From: G963668655 sp963668655
GTDB lineage: Bacteria > Myxococcota_A > SURF-8
Length of the DNA: 64,000 nt
Direction: 5' to 3'
NCBI GenBank assembly: GCA_963668655.2
Contig: CAXXPQ010000002.1
Coordinates: forward strand, 1,302,001 to 1,366,000
The notes beneath the pieces are model-generated. The model ran no database searches. It was not told the origin of the DNA and saw nothing but the letters and a program-made list of their open reading frames with translations. Positions 9,066-18,069 of this stretch are shown piece after piece. How positions within the stretch are numbered: the stretch's first letter is position 1; each line of letters starts with the position of its first letter. The position numbers were made by a program, and so were the translations under genes.

Positions 9066-10034
9066 ATGGCTCTGGTCTGGCTCCAGTTCGCCGCCGCCGC
9101 GCTGGCCATCGTCGTCGCCGGTTCGAAGCTTTCCGCGTACGCGGACCGCATCTCCGACCGCACCGGCATCGGCAAGGGCTTCATCGGCGTGCTGCTGCTG
9201 GGCGCGGCCACCTCGCTGCCGGAGGTCATCACCTCCACCATTTCCGTCACCGAGTTCGGCAACGCGGACATGGCCGTGGGAAATCTTCTAGGCTCCTGCA
9301 CCTTCAACCTGCTGATTCTGGCCATCCTGGATTTCCTGTTCCGGCTGTCCGAGAAAAGCCGGGCGAGCCTGGTGGGGGGCGGGTTGTCCGTGGGTATGCT
9401 GCTGCTGTTCGCCCTGGGCTATTTCACGGGAAATCGCCTGCCGTCCTTTTATTTCCATCCGGTCAGCCTGCTGATTTTCATCGGGTACCTCCTGTCGCTG
9501 CGCGTCCTGTACGTGGTGGACAAGGCGGAATCGAGCGGCGAGCAAGACGGGGCGGACGGCGACGCGGGCGAGAGCCTGGCCCGCCTGCTGTTGCTGACGG
9601 CCGCCGTCACCGCCGTTCTGATCGGCGGCAGCGTCTGGATGGCGGGAATCTGCGACCGCATCGCCGAACTGACCGGCTGGGGCGGGACGGTGGTGGGCGC
9701 GTTCTTCATGGCCTTGTCCACCAGCCTGCCGGAACTGACGGTTTCCATCGCGGCCGGACGCATGGGCCGGTTGTCCATGGCCTACGGCAACATCTTCGGC
9801 AGCAACATCTTCAACGTGGGTATCCTGGGCGTGGTGGATCTGGCCTACGGAAAATCCGGGCTGTTCGACGTGACCACCGTCCAACACCTGGCGTTCGCGG
9901 CCGTGGGAATTCTCATGACGCTTTCCCTGCTTCCCGGCCTGGTGCGGCCGTGGGAATTCCGCCTGTTCCGCATGCGGCCGGATTCCCTGCTGCTGGTCGC
10001 CATTTATGTTGCAGGGGTGCTGTTTGTGGTCTAA
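9066..10034 (+). CDS. Calcium/sodium antiporter (CaCA family)
   Basis: A 322-residue inner-membrane exchanger with about ten transmembrane helices and the two inverted alpha repeats that define the superfamily: GAATSLPEV at about residues 46-54 and ALSTSLPEL at about 217-225. Each carries the conserved glutamate that ligands the cation. The length fits the bacterial YrbG type. The substrate (Ca2+ versus other cations, exchanged for Na+ or H+) cannot be read from sequence. A gap of 60 bases leads to sppA. Confidence 0.9.
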   Translation: MALVWLQFAAAALAIVVAGSKLSAYADRISDRTGIGKGFIGVLLLGAATSLPEVITSTISVTEFGNADMAVGNLLGSCTFNLLILAILDFLFRLSEKSRASLVGGGLSVGMLLLFALGYFTGNRLPSFYFHPVSLLIFIGYLLSLRVLYVVDKAESSGEQDGADGDAGESLARLLLLTAAVTAVLIGGSVWMAGICDRIAELTGWGGTVVGAFFMALSTSLPELTVSIAAGRMGRLSMAYGNIFGSNIFNVGILGVVDLAYGKSGLFDVTTVQHLAFAAVGILMTLSLLPGLVRPWEFRLFRMRPDSLLLVAIYVAGVLFVV

Positions 10035-10094
10035 GATGCGGAACGGGCGACACGAGTCAAGACGAACGGACCGGAAACCATAGGGAGCAGCGGA

Positions 10095-10988
10095 ATGCCG
10101 GCCGATAAACAGAATTTCGTTCTGGTCAGCGTCCTTCTGGGCGCGGGCTTCCTGATGATCTTCGCGCTGATCTTCGTGCTGATGCTTTCCTTCATGGGCG
10201 TGGAGGCGGATTTCTCCGGCGGGGACGGCATCGGCGTATTGGAGATCAAGGGCGTCATCCAGGACAGCACGAAACCCTTAAACGACCTGAACGCCTTCCT
10301 GCACGACGATCGCGTGAAAGCCGTGCTGGTGCGGCTGGATTCCCCCGGCGGCGCGGTGGGGCCCAGCCAGGAGATCTACGGCGAATTGCTCCGCGTCCGC
10401 AAGACCAAGCCCGTGGTGGCTTCCTTCGGATCGGTGGCCGCCTCCGGGGCGTATTACATCGCCTGCGGGGCGGATCGCATCTTCACGAGTCCCGGCACCC
10501 TGACGGGCTCCATCGGCGTCATCCTGGAAAGCGCGTACATGGAGGAACTGATGCGCTTCCTGAAGATCGAGCCCCGGATGTACAAGGCCGGGGAGCACAA
10601 GGACATGCTGAATCCCTTCCGCCGCGCCACGGAAAAGGAAGAGGAACTGGTGCGGGACATGCTGAACGACGTCCACGACCAGTTCGTCACCGCCGTTTCC
10701 GAATCGCGCGGCATCGCGAAGGAAAATCTGGCGGAACTGACCGACGGGCGCATCCTGACGGGCCGACAGGCGCTGAACGCCAAACTGGTGGATGAACTGG
10801 GCAACTTCCGGGACGCGGTGGACTATCTGGCCAAGGCCCACGGCCTGGGAGACGATCCCAAGCTGATCTATCCCCCGAAGGAGACCTTCGGCTATCTGGA
10901 ACGGCTGATGGAAAGCGCCATGCAAGGCGTTCGCGACGGCGTACGAGACGAAGCGCGTTCCGCTCTGCAATATCGTTGGACCCCATAG
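10095..10988 (+). CDS. sppA: Signal peptide peptidase SppA (short form)
   Basis: A membrane-anchored serine protease that degrades remnant signal peptides. The 297-residue protein has one N-terminal transmembrane helix (about residues 8-34) and the S49 peptidase fold. The probable nucleophile is S117 in SVAASGAYY and the general base K169 in AGEHKDML, matching the Ser/Lys dyad of short SppA proteins. The oxyanion-region segment LDSPGG at 81-86 is intact. GGGAGCAG precedes the ATG. It is followed after 8 bases by lapA, so the envelope genes sppA-lapA-lapB form one unit. Confidence 0.92.
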   Translation: MPADKQNFVLVSVLLGAGFLMIFALIFVLMLSFMGVEADFSGGDGIGVLEIKGVIQDSTKPLNDLNAFLHDDRVKAVLVRLDSPGGAVGPSQEIYGELLRVRKTKPVVASFGSVAASGAYYIACGADRIFTSPGTLTGSIGVILESAYMEELMRFLKIEPRMYKAGEHKDMLNPFRRATEKEEELVRDMLNDVHDQFVTAVSESRGIAKENLAELTDGRILTGRQALNAKLVDELGNFRDAVDYLAKAHGLGDDPKLIYPPKETFGYLERLMESAMQGVRDGVRDEARSALQYRWTP

Positions 10989-10996
10989 GATCCGCC

Positions 10997-11341
10997 ATGC
11001 GAAACATCAAACGGCTCCTGCTTGTCCTCATCGGAATCGCTATCGGCGTTTCCGCCGTGATCTTCGTTCTGACCAACCGCGATCCGGTGGCTCTGCGCTT
11101 CCTCTATTTCGAAAGCCGCCCCCTCTGGATCTCCGCCGTCGTGCTGGCGGCCTTTGCGGCGGGCCTGGCCTGCGGCCTGGGTTACGCGGCCTGGATCTCC
11201 CTGGTTTACCGGCGGCGGCTGAAGGCCGTGCATCGCGAGTTCGAGGAATTGGAGGAGGAGTTGATCGCTTTCCGCAACCAGCCCCTGGAAGACGCCGATC
11301 CCCTGCCCGGGCCCGGCGGATACCACGAGACGAGCGGATAG
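10997..11341 (+). CDS. lapA: LapA-domain envelope protein
   Basis: A 114-residue protein with two N-terminal transmembrane helices (about 5-25 and 43-63) separated by the short NRDPVALRFLY segment, then a cytoplasmic coiled-coil-like helix. This is the layout of LapA (YciS), which with LapB controls LpxC proteolysis and lipopolysaccharide assembly in enterobacteria. The ATG at 10997 follows an AGGA motif within the sppA stop region; an upstream TTG in frame would overlap sppA. Only four bases separate it from lapB, supporting the pairing. Confidence 0.85.
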   Translation: MRNIKRLLLVLIGIAIGVSAVIFVLTNRDPVALRFLYFESRPLWISAVVLAAFAAGLACGLGYAAWISLVYRRRLKAVHREFEELEEELIAFRNQPLEDADPLPGPGGYHETSG

Positions 11342-11345
11342 AGCC

Positions 11346-12494
11346 ATGGACGCCGTGATCGGATACATCCTCAGCGCGTTCGCGGGGTTCGCTTTCGGCG
11401 GAGCCTCCGTCTGGTTCTTTCTGGGCCGGAAAGGCGGGGAACCATACGAGGACGGGCCGGAGCAGCGCGGGCACCTTTTGCGCGGCGCGTATATGGCGCT
11501 GAGCGAAAAATGGGAGGACGCCGCCCGGGAATTCAAGGAGGCGGCCCGCGTCGATCCGGGACGGGAGGACGTGTATTTCGTTCTGGGCAATCTGTTCCGC
11601 CGCATGGGCGATTACGCCCGGGCCATCCGCATCCATCAGGGTATGGCGCTGCGTGCGGCGAAGACCGGCACGGACATCCGCCACAAGGCGCTTTTCGAAC
11701 TGGCGGAGGATTATGCGGCCGCCGGAAGCGCGCGCCGCGCCATGGATACGCTGCAAAAACTGGCGGAATCGGCGCGCACCTGGCCCGAACCCCGCCATCG
11801 GCTGGCGGAACTGGCCATCCGCGCCGAAGACTGGACGCTGGCGCTGGAATCGCTTTCGCGCTACGAAAGCCTGGGCGGGCGGGATGCGAAGGATCTGCTG
11901 GCCCGGGTGCGGAGCATGGAGGCGCTCCGTCTTCTGGAAGCGGACGACATCGCCGGCGCGGGCGCGCTCGTGAAAGCCGCCCGGCAACGGAGTCCGCATC
12001 TGGCCCTGGTCCACCTGGCCGACGCCCGCTTCCGGATGGCGAAGGATCAGCCGAAAAAGGCTCTTCGCGCCCTTCGCAAGGGCCTGGAGGTTCAGCCGCA
12101 GGCCGCTCCCGCTCTCTTGCGGGAGATGGAACTGATTTCCAAAGAGGGTGGCATCCTGGAAGGGTTCGAGCTTTTTCTCCGCCACCGGCTGGAGGACGGC
12201 TCGCCCTACGAACGAGCCGTGCGGCGGCAGTTGGCCCGGCGTCGCCTGGAGGAGGGCGACCGCGACGCGGCCCGGCGATACGTGGAATCCCTGCTGGACG
12301 ACGACGACCTTCACCCGGACACCGTACGATTGGCGGAGAAACTGGAGTTGACCGACCGCCTGAACGAAGAAACCTCCTCCCGCTTCGCCTGCCGATCCTG
12401 CGGTAAACCCGGCGACCGCCCGGACTGGTTCTGTCCGGAATGCGCGAGCTGGGACAGCTATTTTCAATCCGAGCCGGCCCGCCGGCTTTCGTGA
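11346..12494 (+). CDS. lapB: LapB-like tetratricopeptide protein with rubredoxin-type zinc site
   Basis: A 382-residue protein with an N-terminal membrane anchor (about 5-22), a long run of TPR-like helical pairs (for example EKWEDAAREFKEAARVDP) and a C-terminal rubredoxin-like metal knuckle with two C-x2-C pairs (FACRSC and FCPEC). This three-part layout and the ~390-residue length define LapB/YciM, the adaptor that directs FtsH to LpxC and coordinates lipopolysaccharide synthesis. The adjacency to lapA repeats the enterobacterial order. TPR identity is low, so the functional transfer to this lineage is inference. Confidence 0.87.
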   Translation: MDAVIGYILSAFAGFAFGGASVWFFLGRKGGEPYEDGPEQRGHLLRGAYMALSEKWEDAAREFKEAARVDPGREDVYFVLGNLFRRMGDYARAIRIHQGMALRAAKTGTDIRHKALFELAEDYAAAGSARRAMDTLQKLAESARTWPEPRHRLAELAIRAEDWTLALESLSRYESLGGRDAKDLLARVRSMEALRLLEADDIAGAGALVKAARQRSPHLALVHLADARFRMAKDQPKKALRALRKGLEVQPQAAPALLREMELISKEGGILEGFELFLRHRLEDGSPYERAVRRQLARRRLEEGDRDAARRYVESLLDDDDLHPDTVRLAEKLELTDRLNEETSSRFACRSCGKPGDRPDWFCPECASWDSYFQSEPARRLS

Positions 12495-12510
12495 ACGGAA
12501 CGACATCCCG

Positions 12511-14313
12511 ATGGACATGAAAACCATACGAAATTTTTCGATCATCGCCCACATCGATCACGGAAAATCCACGCTGGCCGACCGCCTGCTGCAACTGACC
12601 GGCCTGGTCAGCGACCGGGACATGAAGGAACAGTTTCTGGATCGCATGGACCTGGAGCGGGAACGTGGCATCACCATCAAAGCCCAGGCCGTGCGCCTCC
12701 CCTATCATGCCAAGGACGGAAAAGATTACATTCTGAATCTGATCGACACACCCGGGCACGTGGACTTTCACTACGAGGTCAGCCGCAGCCTGGCCTCCTG
12801 CGAAGGCGCGCTTTTGGTGGTGGACGCCAGCCAGGGCGTGGAAGCCCAGACGCTGGCCAACGTATATCTCGCCATCGATCACGACCTGGAAGTGCTGCCG
12901 GTGCTGAACAAGATCGATCTGGCCTCGGCGGACGTGGAGCGCGTCACCACGGAGATCGAGGACGTGGTGGGCCTGGACTGCTCGCTGGCCCCGGCCGTTT
13001 CCGCCAAGACCGGCTTGAACGTGGCCGCCGTCCTGGAGCAGATCGTGGAGTTGGTTCCGCCGCCGAAGGGCGATCCCGCCGCCCCGCTTCAGGCGCTGAT
13101 CTTCGACAGCTGGTATGACTCCTACCAGGGCGTCATCATCCTGGCGCGCGTCTTCCACGGAACGGTCGAAAAGGGCGACGACATCACGCTGATGCAGACA
13201 GGGGGGCGCTTCGAGGTTCAGCGCGTGGGCGTCTTCGCGCCGAACATGCAGGATACGAAGTCGCTTTCCGCCGGAGAAGTGGGTTACATCATCGCCGGCA
13301 TCAAGGACATCACCTACACCCGCGTGGGCGATACCGTCACCGGCGCCGACCGCCCGGCCCCGAAGGCGCTTCCCGGCTTCCGGGAGGTCCAGCCCATGGT
13401 CTTCGCGGGACTTTACCCCACGGATCCAGGTGCGTACGGCATGCTGCGCGACGCGCTGGAGAAACTCAAACTGAACGACTATTCCTTCACCTACGAGCCG
13501 GAAACCAGTCAGGCGCTGGGTTTCGGTTTCCGCTGCGGCTACCTGGGCATGCTGCACATGGAGGTGGTCCAGGAGCGGCTGGAGCGCGAGTACGACCTGG
13601 ACCTCATCACCACTGCGCCCACCGTTATCTACCACGTGCTCATGAGGGACGGCGGCCGCATCCACATCGACAATCCCAGCAAGTTGCCCGACCCGATGTT
13701 GATCGAGGCCATCGAGGAGCCCATCATCACCGCCAACATTCACATGCCCCAGGAATACGTGGGTGCGGTGCTGAAGCTCTGCGAAGAGCGCCGGGGAACC
13801 CAGGTGAACATGGGCTACGCCGGGGAGAAGCGCGTGGTGGTCACCTACGAACTTCCCCTGGCGGAGGTGATCTTCGATTTCTACGACAAGCTGAAAAGCA
13901 CCAGTCGGGGCTATGCCTCGCTGGATTATCAGTTCAAGGAGTACCGGGCCTCGGATCTGATCAAGATGGACATCCTGGTGAACGGGGAACCGGTGGACGC
14001 CCTGTCCCTCATCGCCCACCGCAGCACCAGCCGGGATCGCGGGCTGGCCATCTGCGTGAAAATGAAGGAACTGATCCCGCGCCAGATGTTCGAGGTCGCC
14101 ATCCAGGCCGCCATCGGAACGCGGGTCATCGCGCGGACCACCGTGAAGGCCTTCCGGAAGAACGTCACCGCCAAGTGCTACGGGGGAGACATCACCCGCA
14201 AGCGGAAACTTTTGGAGAAACAGAAGGCCGGAAAGAAGCGCATGAAGCAGGTAGGCAACGTCCACATTCCCCAGGAGGCGTTTCTGGCCGCCCTGAAACT
14301 GAACGACGACTGA
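12511..14313 (+). CDS. lepA: Elongation factor 4 (LepA), ribosome back-translocase
   Basis: A 600-residue translational GTPase of standard length. G1 is AHIDHGKST at about 14-22, the G3 motif DTPGHVD at about 79-85 and G4 NKID at about 131-134. The LepA-specific C-terminal domain ends in a basic segment with KRKLLEKQKAGKKRMK and QVGNVHIPQEAF. EF4 binds stalled ribosomes and influences initiation and biogenesis. The start is ATG 12511 or the ATG two codons downstream; no strong ribosome binding site separates them. A GC-rich hairpin without a U-run (14318-14341) follows the stop. Confidence 0.97.
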   Translation: MDMKTIRNFSIIAHIDHGKSTLADRLLQLTGLVSDRDMKEQFLDRMDLERERGITIKAQAVRLPYHAKDGKDYILNLIDTPGHVDFHYEVSRSLASCEGALLVVDASQGVEAQTLANVYLAIDHDLEVLPVLNKIDLASADVERVTTEIEDVVGLDCSLAPAVSAKTGLNVAAVLEQIVELVPPPKGDPAAPLQALIFDSWYDSYQGVIILARVFHGTVEKGDDITLMQTGGRFEVQRVGVFAPNMQDTKSLSAGEVGYIIAGIKDITYTRVGDTVTGADRPAPKALPGFREVQPMVFAGLYPTDPGAYGMLRDALEKLKLNDYSFTYEPETSQALGFGFRCGYLGMLHMEVVQERLEREYDLDLITTAPTVIYHVLMRDGGRIHIDNPSKLPDPMLIEAIEEPIITANIHMPQEYVGAVLKLCEERRGTQVNMGYAGEKRVVVTYELPLAEVIFDFYDKLKSTSRGYASLDYQFKEYRASDLIKMDILVNGEPVDALSLIAHRSTSRDRGLAICVKMKELIPRQMFEVAIQAAIGTRVIARTTVKAFRKNVTAKCYGGDITRKRKLLEKQKAGKKRMKQVGNVHIPQEAFLAALKLNDD

Positions 14314-14368
14314 ACCGCCGCGCCGGTCGCCATCGGCGCGGATCGCATGCCAAAGGAGCATCACGACC

Positions 14369-15805
14369 ATGAATCTACTGAACGGCAGCCGCATTCTTCT
14401 CTGCGTGACGGGAGGCATTGCGGCCTACAAATCCGCCGAACTGGCGCGGCTCTTCATCATGGAGGGCGCGGAGGTCCGCGCGGCCATGACGAAAAGCGCC
14501 GCCGAGTTCGTGCGCCCGCTGACTTTCCAGGCCCTGACCGGCAAGCGCGTGCTTTTGGACCTCTTCGACATGGAGCGGGAGGGACAGATCGGCCACATCG
14601 AGGCGGCCCGCTGGGCGGACGCCGTGGTCATGGCGCCCGCCACCGCCAACAGCATCGGCAAGCTGGCCAACGGCATCGCCGACGATACTGTCAGCACCGT
14701 TCTGGCGGCCTTTCGGGGGCCCGTGGTTCTCGCGCCCGCCATGAACTGGGCCATGTGGCGCAACGAGTTCGTCCAGGAAAATATTCAGCGCCTGTCCACC
14801 ATCGAACGCTTTTCCGTCGTTCCTCCCGAAACGGGAGATCTGGCCTGCGGCGAGCAGGGGCAGGGCCGCCTGGCCGCGCTGGAAACCATTCTGGACGCCA
14901 CCCTGTACGCCTGCCGGGAGGAGAAGGATCTTTCCGGCGAGCGCGTGCTGGTCACCGCCGGTCCCACCTTCGAGGACATCGACCCCGTGCGCTACGTGGC
15001 CAACCGTTCCAGCGGCCGCATGGGATTCGCCATCGCCCGGGAAGCCATGGCGCGCGGGGCGGAAACCGTCCTCGTCGCCGGTCCGAACACGCTCACTCCT
15101 CCCTTCGGCGTCGCCTACGAAGAAGTACGCACCGCCGACCAGATGCACAAACGCGTCATGGAGCACGCCCGGGACGCCAACGTCATCGTCATGTCCGCCG
15201 CCGTGGCGGACTATCGCCCCGTCCGCACCGCCGATCAGAAAATCCACAAACAGGACAGCAGTTTCGCCTTGAACCTGACCCGCACGGTGGACATCCTGAA
15301 GGAACTGGGCAAGGCCCGCAAACCCCGCCAGTTCCTGGTGGGATTCGCCGCCGAGACCAACCAGGTCTTGCAGAGCGGCCGGAAGAAACTCACCGAGAAG
15401 AAGCTGGACGCCATCGTCATCAACGACGTGAGCCAGGAAGGCGCGGGCTTCGAGGTGGAAACCAACGTGGTCAAGATCATCGGGAAATCCGGGTTGATCG
15501 AGTCCCTGCCCCAGATGGCGAAATCCGAGGTTTCCGTGCAACTGTTCGAGATCATCCAGAAACTCCGCGCCGCTCCGGTCTCGACCCGCAGCGCCTCTCG
15601 ACGCGGACGCACGAGGGGAAAACGGGGCGGATCCGCCGCCAAGTCGGACAACACGGCCTCGGCGAAATCCACGACGGAAAACGCCGCCGAAAACGCCGGG
15701 AAAACGGCGTCCAAAGCGGCGAATACGGCCCCGGCCAAAGCGGAAGGCAAAGCCCCGGCGAAACGGGACGCGGCCCCTTCCGATGACAAGGCCGCCGAGA
15801 AATGA
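14369..15805 (+). CDS. coaBC: Bifunctional phosphopantothenoylcysteine decarboxylase/phosphopantothenate-cysteine ligase
   Basis: Two consecutive steps of coenzyme A synthesis in one 478-residue protein. The N-terminal flavoprotein CoaC domain (about 1-185) has the FMN-binding start CVTGGIAAYKS and the substrate clamp PAMNWAMW. The CoaB domain follows (about 187-400) with VTAGPTFEDIDPVRY and the NRSSGRMG motif. The last ~75 residues (from about 405) are a lysine/alanine-rich low-complexity tail not found in typical CoaBC. AAAGGAG lies 10 bases before the ATG. It overlaps the glycosylase gene by ATGA, so translation is coupled. Confidence 0.95.
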   Translation: MNLLNGSRILLCVTGGIAAYKSAELARLFIMEGAEVRAAMTKSAAEFVRPLTFQALTGKRVLLDLFDMEREGQIGHIEAARWADAVVMAPATANSIGKLANGIADDTVSTVLAAFRGPVVLAPAMNWAMWRNEFVQENIQRLSTIERFSVVPPETGDLACGEQGQGRLAALETILDATLYACREEKDLSGERVLVTAGPTFEDIDPVRYVANRSSGRMGFAIAREAMARGAETVLVAGPNTLTPPFGVAYEEVRTADQMHKRVMEHARDANVIVMSAAVADYRPVRTADQKIHKQDSSFALNLTRTVDILKELGKARKPRQFLVGFAAETNQVLQSGRKKLTEKKLDAIVINDVSQEGAGFEVETNVVKIIGKSGLIESLPQMAKSEVSVQLFEIIQKLRAAPVSTRSASRRGRTRGKRGGSAAKSDNTASAKSTTENAAENAGKTASKAANTAPAKAEGKAPAKRDAAPSDDKAAEK

Positions 15806-16647
15806 GCGCCCGCGACCGCGACGAATTGCGCCGGATTTTCGACGACGCGCGCGCCTATCTGCAATGGCAGAAGCGCTTGGGGCATCCGGGCGTGCCGCGG
15901 GCGATGATCGAGGAGCGCATGAAAATGGAGCGCGAGTCCCTGCGACCGGAGGCGAACGTCGCCCCGAGACGAAGTGCGAATTCTCCGCCTCCCGCATCGA
16001 AAGCCTCCGCGCCCGCTTCGGAACCGGCGGAATTCTTTCCCGCCGCGTCCGCGTCCACGGAAGCCGCGCGGCCCACGCTGGAATCCATCCGGGAGGAACT
16101 GGGGGACTGCCGCCGCTGCAAGCTCTGGGAAGGCCGACAGAACATCGTTTTCGGAGAGGGCGACCCGAACGCGGACATCCTGTTTGTGGGCGAAGGTCCG
16201 GGAGCCGACGAGGACGCCCAGGGCCGCCCGTTCATCGGCCGGGCGGGACAGTTGCTCACCCGCTGGATCGAACTGGGCATGGGCATTCCCCGAAAATCCG
16301 TCTACATCGGCAACATCGTCAAGTGCCGTCCGCCCAACAACCGCGATCCGGAAAAGGACGAAGTAGCCGCCTGCATCGATTTCATCAAGCGGCAGATTCG
16401 CGCCGTGAATCCCCGGGTGCTGATTCTGCTGGGCCGCGTGCCCATGACGCGGCTGCTCGGCGTGCGGGACGGCATCACCAAGGTGCACGGCACCTGGTAC
16501 CGTTTCGAGGGCGTTCCCACCATGCCCATCTTCCACCCCTCGTACTGCCTGCGCCCGCCGCAGGACGAAAAGAAGCGCCTGGTCTGGGGAGACCTGAAGA
16601 AAGTTCTGGCCTATCTGGACATGCCCGTTCCGACGAAGAAAAAGTGA
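15802..16647 (+). CDS. Family 4 uracil-DNA glycosylase (iron-sulfur type)
   Basis: Removes uracil from DNA to start base excision repair. Residues ~95-281 hold the catalytic domain. The pairs C-x2-C (CRRC) and the later KC...C residues provide the four ligands of the 4Fe-4S cluster; the catalytic loop is GEGPGADED and the second motif HPSYCL. The N-terminal ~95 residues are a charged, proline/alanine-rich extension of no clear fold; many family 4 proteins have such a tail. The ATGA overlap with coaBC is unambiguous. It is the last plus-strand gene before the convergent glycan operon. Confidence 0.92.
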   Translation: MSARDRDELRRIFDDARAYLQWQKRLGHPGVPRAMIEERMKMERESLRPEANVAPRRSANSPPPASKASAPASEPAEFFPAASASTEAARPTLESIREELGDCRRCKLWEGRQNIVFGEGDPNADILFVGEGPGADEDAQGRPFIGRAGQLLTRWIELGMGIPRKSVYIGNIVKCRPPNNRDPEKDEVAACIDFIKRQIRAVNPRVLILLGRVPMTRLLGVRDGITKVHGTWYRFEGVPTMPIFHPSYCLRPPQDEKKRLVWGDLKKVLAYLDMPVPTKKK

Positions 16648-16722
16648 CGCGACCGCTTTCCGATCCGGACGGACTCCGTCTTCGGGGCGGCAAGCCGAGA
16701 AAAAGCCGCACACCCCGTCCGC

Positions 16723-18000
16723 TCAGCGTTCGCCGATGATTTTCCGATAGTATCGCAGGTGGTTTTCCAGAAAGAGTTCGTTGGAGAAATGCTCGACGGC
16801 CCGCGTTCGGGCGGCCTCTCCCCATTTCGCCAATCGCCCGCCGCCTTGCAGCGCCTTTTCGAGGCCGGAAACCAACCCGGAGATATCGCCGGGCCGGACC
16901 AGGTAGCCCGTACGTTCGTGCTCGATCATCTCCGGAATGCCGCCGGTGGCGAACCCGAGGGTCGGCGTAGCCGAGGCCATGGTCTCCAATACCGTCAACG
17001 GCAGGTTGTCGGCCAGCGAGCAGAAGAGATAGGCGTCCGACGCGGCGAAGAGGCGGCTTTTGAATTCGTCCGAACTCACCCAGCCCGCGAACAGGACGTC
17101 GAAGCCTCGCAGCGCCTCGCACAGGGCGTTTCCGGCGTGGCCCACGACGATCAGATGAGGCCGCTTTTCGCGAATCGCGTTCAGGGCCTCGATCGCCTGC
17201 CGGGTTCCCTTGCGCGCGTCCTCCACGTCGCCCGCCGCCAGAAGCAGCACGGTCCTTTCCGGATCGATCTCCAGCATGCGCTTCAGTTCGGCTCTGTTCC
17301 TCGGCCGGAACCGCTTCGTGTCCACGCCGTTCGGGATCACCTCCGGCCGCCGGGGCACCACGCCCGATTCCATGGCCCGATCGGCCATCCAGTTCGAGGG
17401 ACTTAGGGCGTGAACCGAGCCGAAGCGGTGCGTCACGCGCCGCACGTCCTGCATGAAACCTGTACGATCGAAGCGGCTCTGAAGAGGCCAGTCTCCCCGT
17501 TGCGGGCAAGCGCCGCAACGCGTGAGGTAGCGCGTGCAGTCCATGGGATACAGGCAGCCGCCCGTAAACGGCGAGCAGTCGTGAAACGTCCAGAAGGTGG
17601 GCCATCGCTTCGAAAGCGCCAGCACCGTGAGCGGGGAAACGGCCGAGGTCAGATCGTGAAAGTGAACCAGGTCGTAGCCTTCCCGCCGTGCCCGGCGGCC
17701 CAGCACGGAAAGTTCCACGGGGAACAGTTCCGCGGTCCCTACGCTTCTGGAAATCGCATTCACCAGCCGGAACGCCTTGGAAAAGCGTTCGCCGTACAGG
17801 TCGCGCACATGCGCTTCGGCGCGCCCCCGGCGGTGAAGAAGCCAGTGGTGCGCCGTATGCCCGGCTTCGTTCAAGAGATCGGCCAGATCGGCGGCCACGC
17901 GGCTGGCGCCGCCGCCCGAGCGGTCCGCCTTGCTGACGATGGCGATCTTCAGCCGTCGTTCCGAAGAATTCTCCCGGTGCTTTTCCTTCCGTGCGTTCAT
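16723..18000 (-). CDS. Glycosyltransferase family 4-like protein
   Basis: A 425-residue GT-B protein. The acceptor domain starts at about residue 17 (KIAIVSKADRSGGGASR) with the glycine-rich nucleotide/acceptor loop, and the donor domain has the segment VLETMASATPTLGFATGG, which carries the E-x7-E-like motif of family 4 enzymes. It is the last gene of the minus-strand polysaccharide operon, 69 bases after the previous gene, and converges on the uracil-DNA glycosylase gene. The sugar transferred cannot be inferred. Confidence 0.87.
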   Translation of the reverse strand: MNARKEKHRENSSERRLKIAIVSKADRSGGGASRVAADLADLLNEAGHTAHHWLLHRRGRAEAHVRDLYGERFSKAFRLVNAISRSVGTAELFPVELSVLGRRARREGYDLVHFHDLTSAVSPLTVLALSKRWPTFWTFHDCSPFTGGCLYPMDCTRYLTRCGACPQRGDWPLQSRFDRTGFMQDVRRVTHRFGSVHALSPSNWMADRAMESGVVPRRPEVIPNGVDTKRFRPRNRAELKRMLEIDPERTVLLLAAGDVEDARKGTRQAIEALNAIREKRPHLIVVGHAGNALCEALRGFDVLFAGWVSSDEFKSRLFAASDAYLFCSLADNLPLTVLETMASATPTLGFATGGIPEMIEHERTGYLVRPGDISGLVSGLEKALQGGGRLAKWGEAARTRAVEHFSNELFLENHLRYYRKIIGER

Positions 18001-18069
18001 GGCGTCCTTGCGATTTCCGTTTTTCGGACGGCGAACTATCCGTTTCTTCCGGCCCTTCGATCCGCCGCT

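Noticed and set aside
14318..14341. GC-rich hairpin after lepA considered as a terminator
   Set aside because: The 8-bp stem (CCGCGCCG/CGGCGCGG) has no following U-run and the next gene starts 28 bases later with its own ribosome site, so read-through is likely.
11533..14418. Long minus-strand open frame (about 960 codons) over lapB and lepA
   Set aside because: It crosses two well-identified genes and has no recognisable motif. High G+C content makes stop codons rare in antisense frames.
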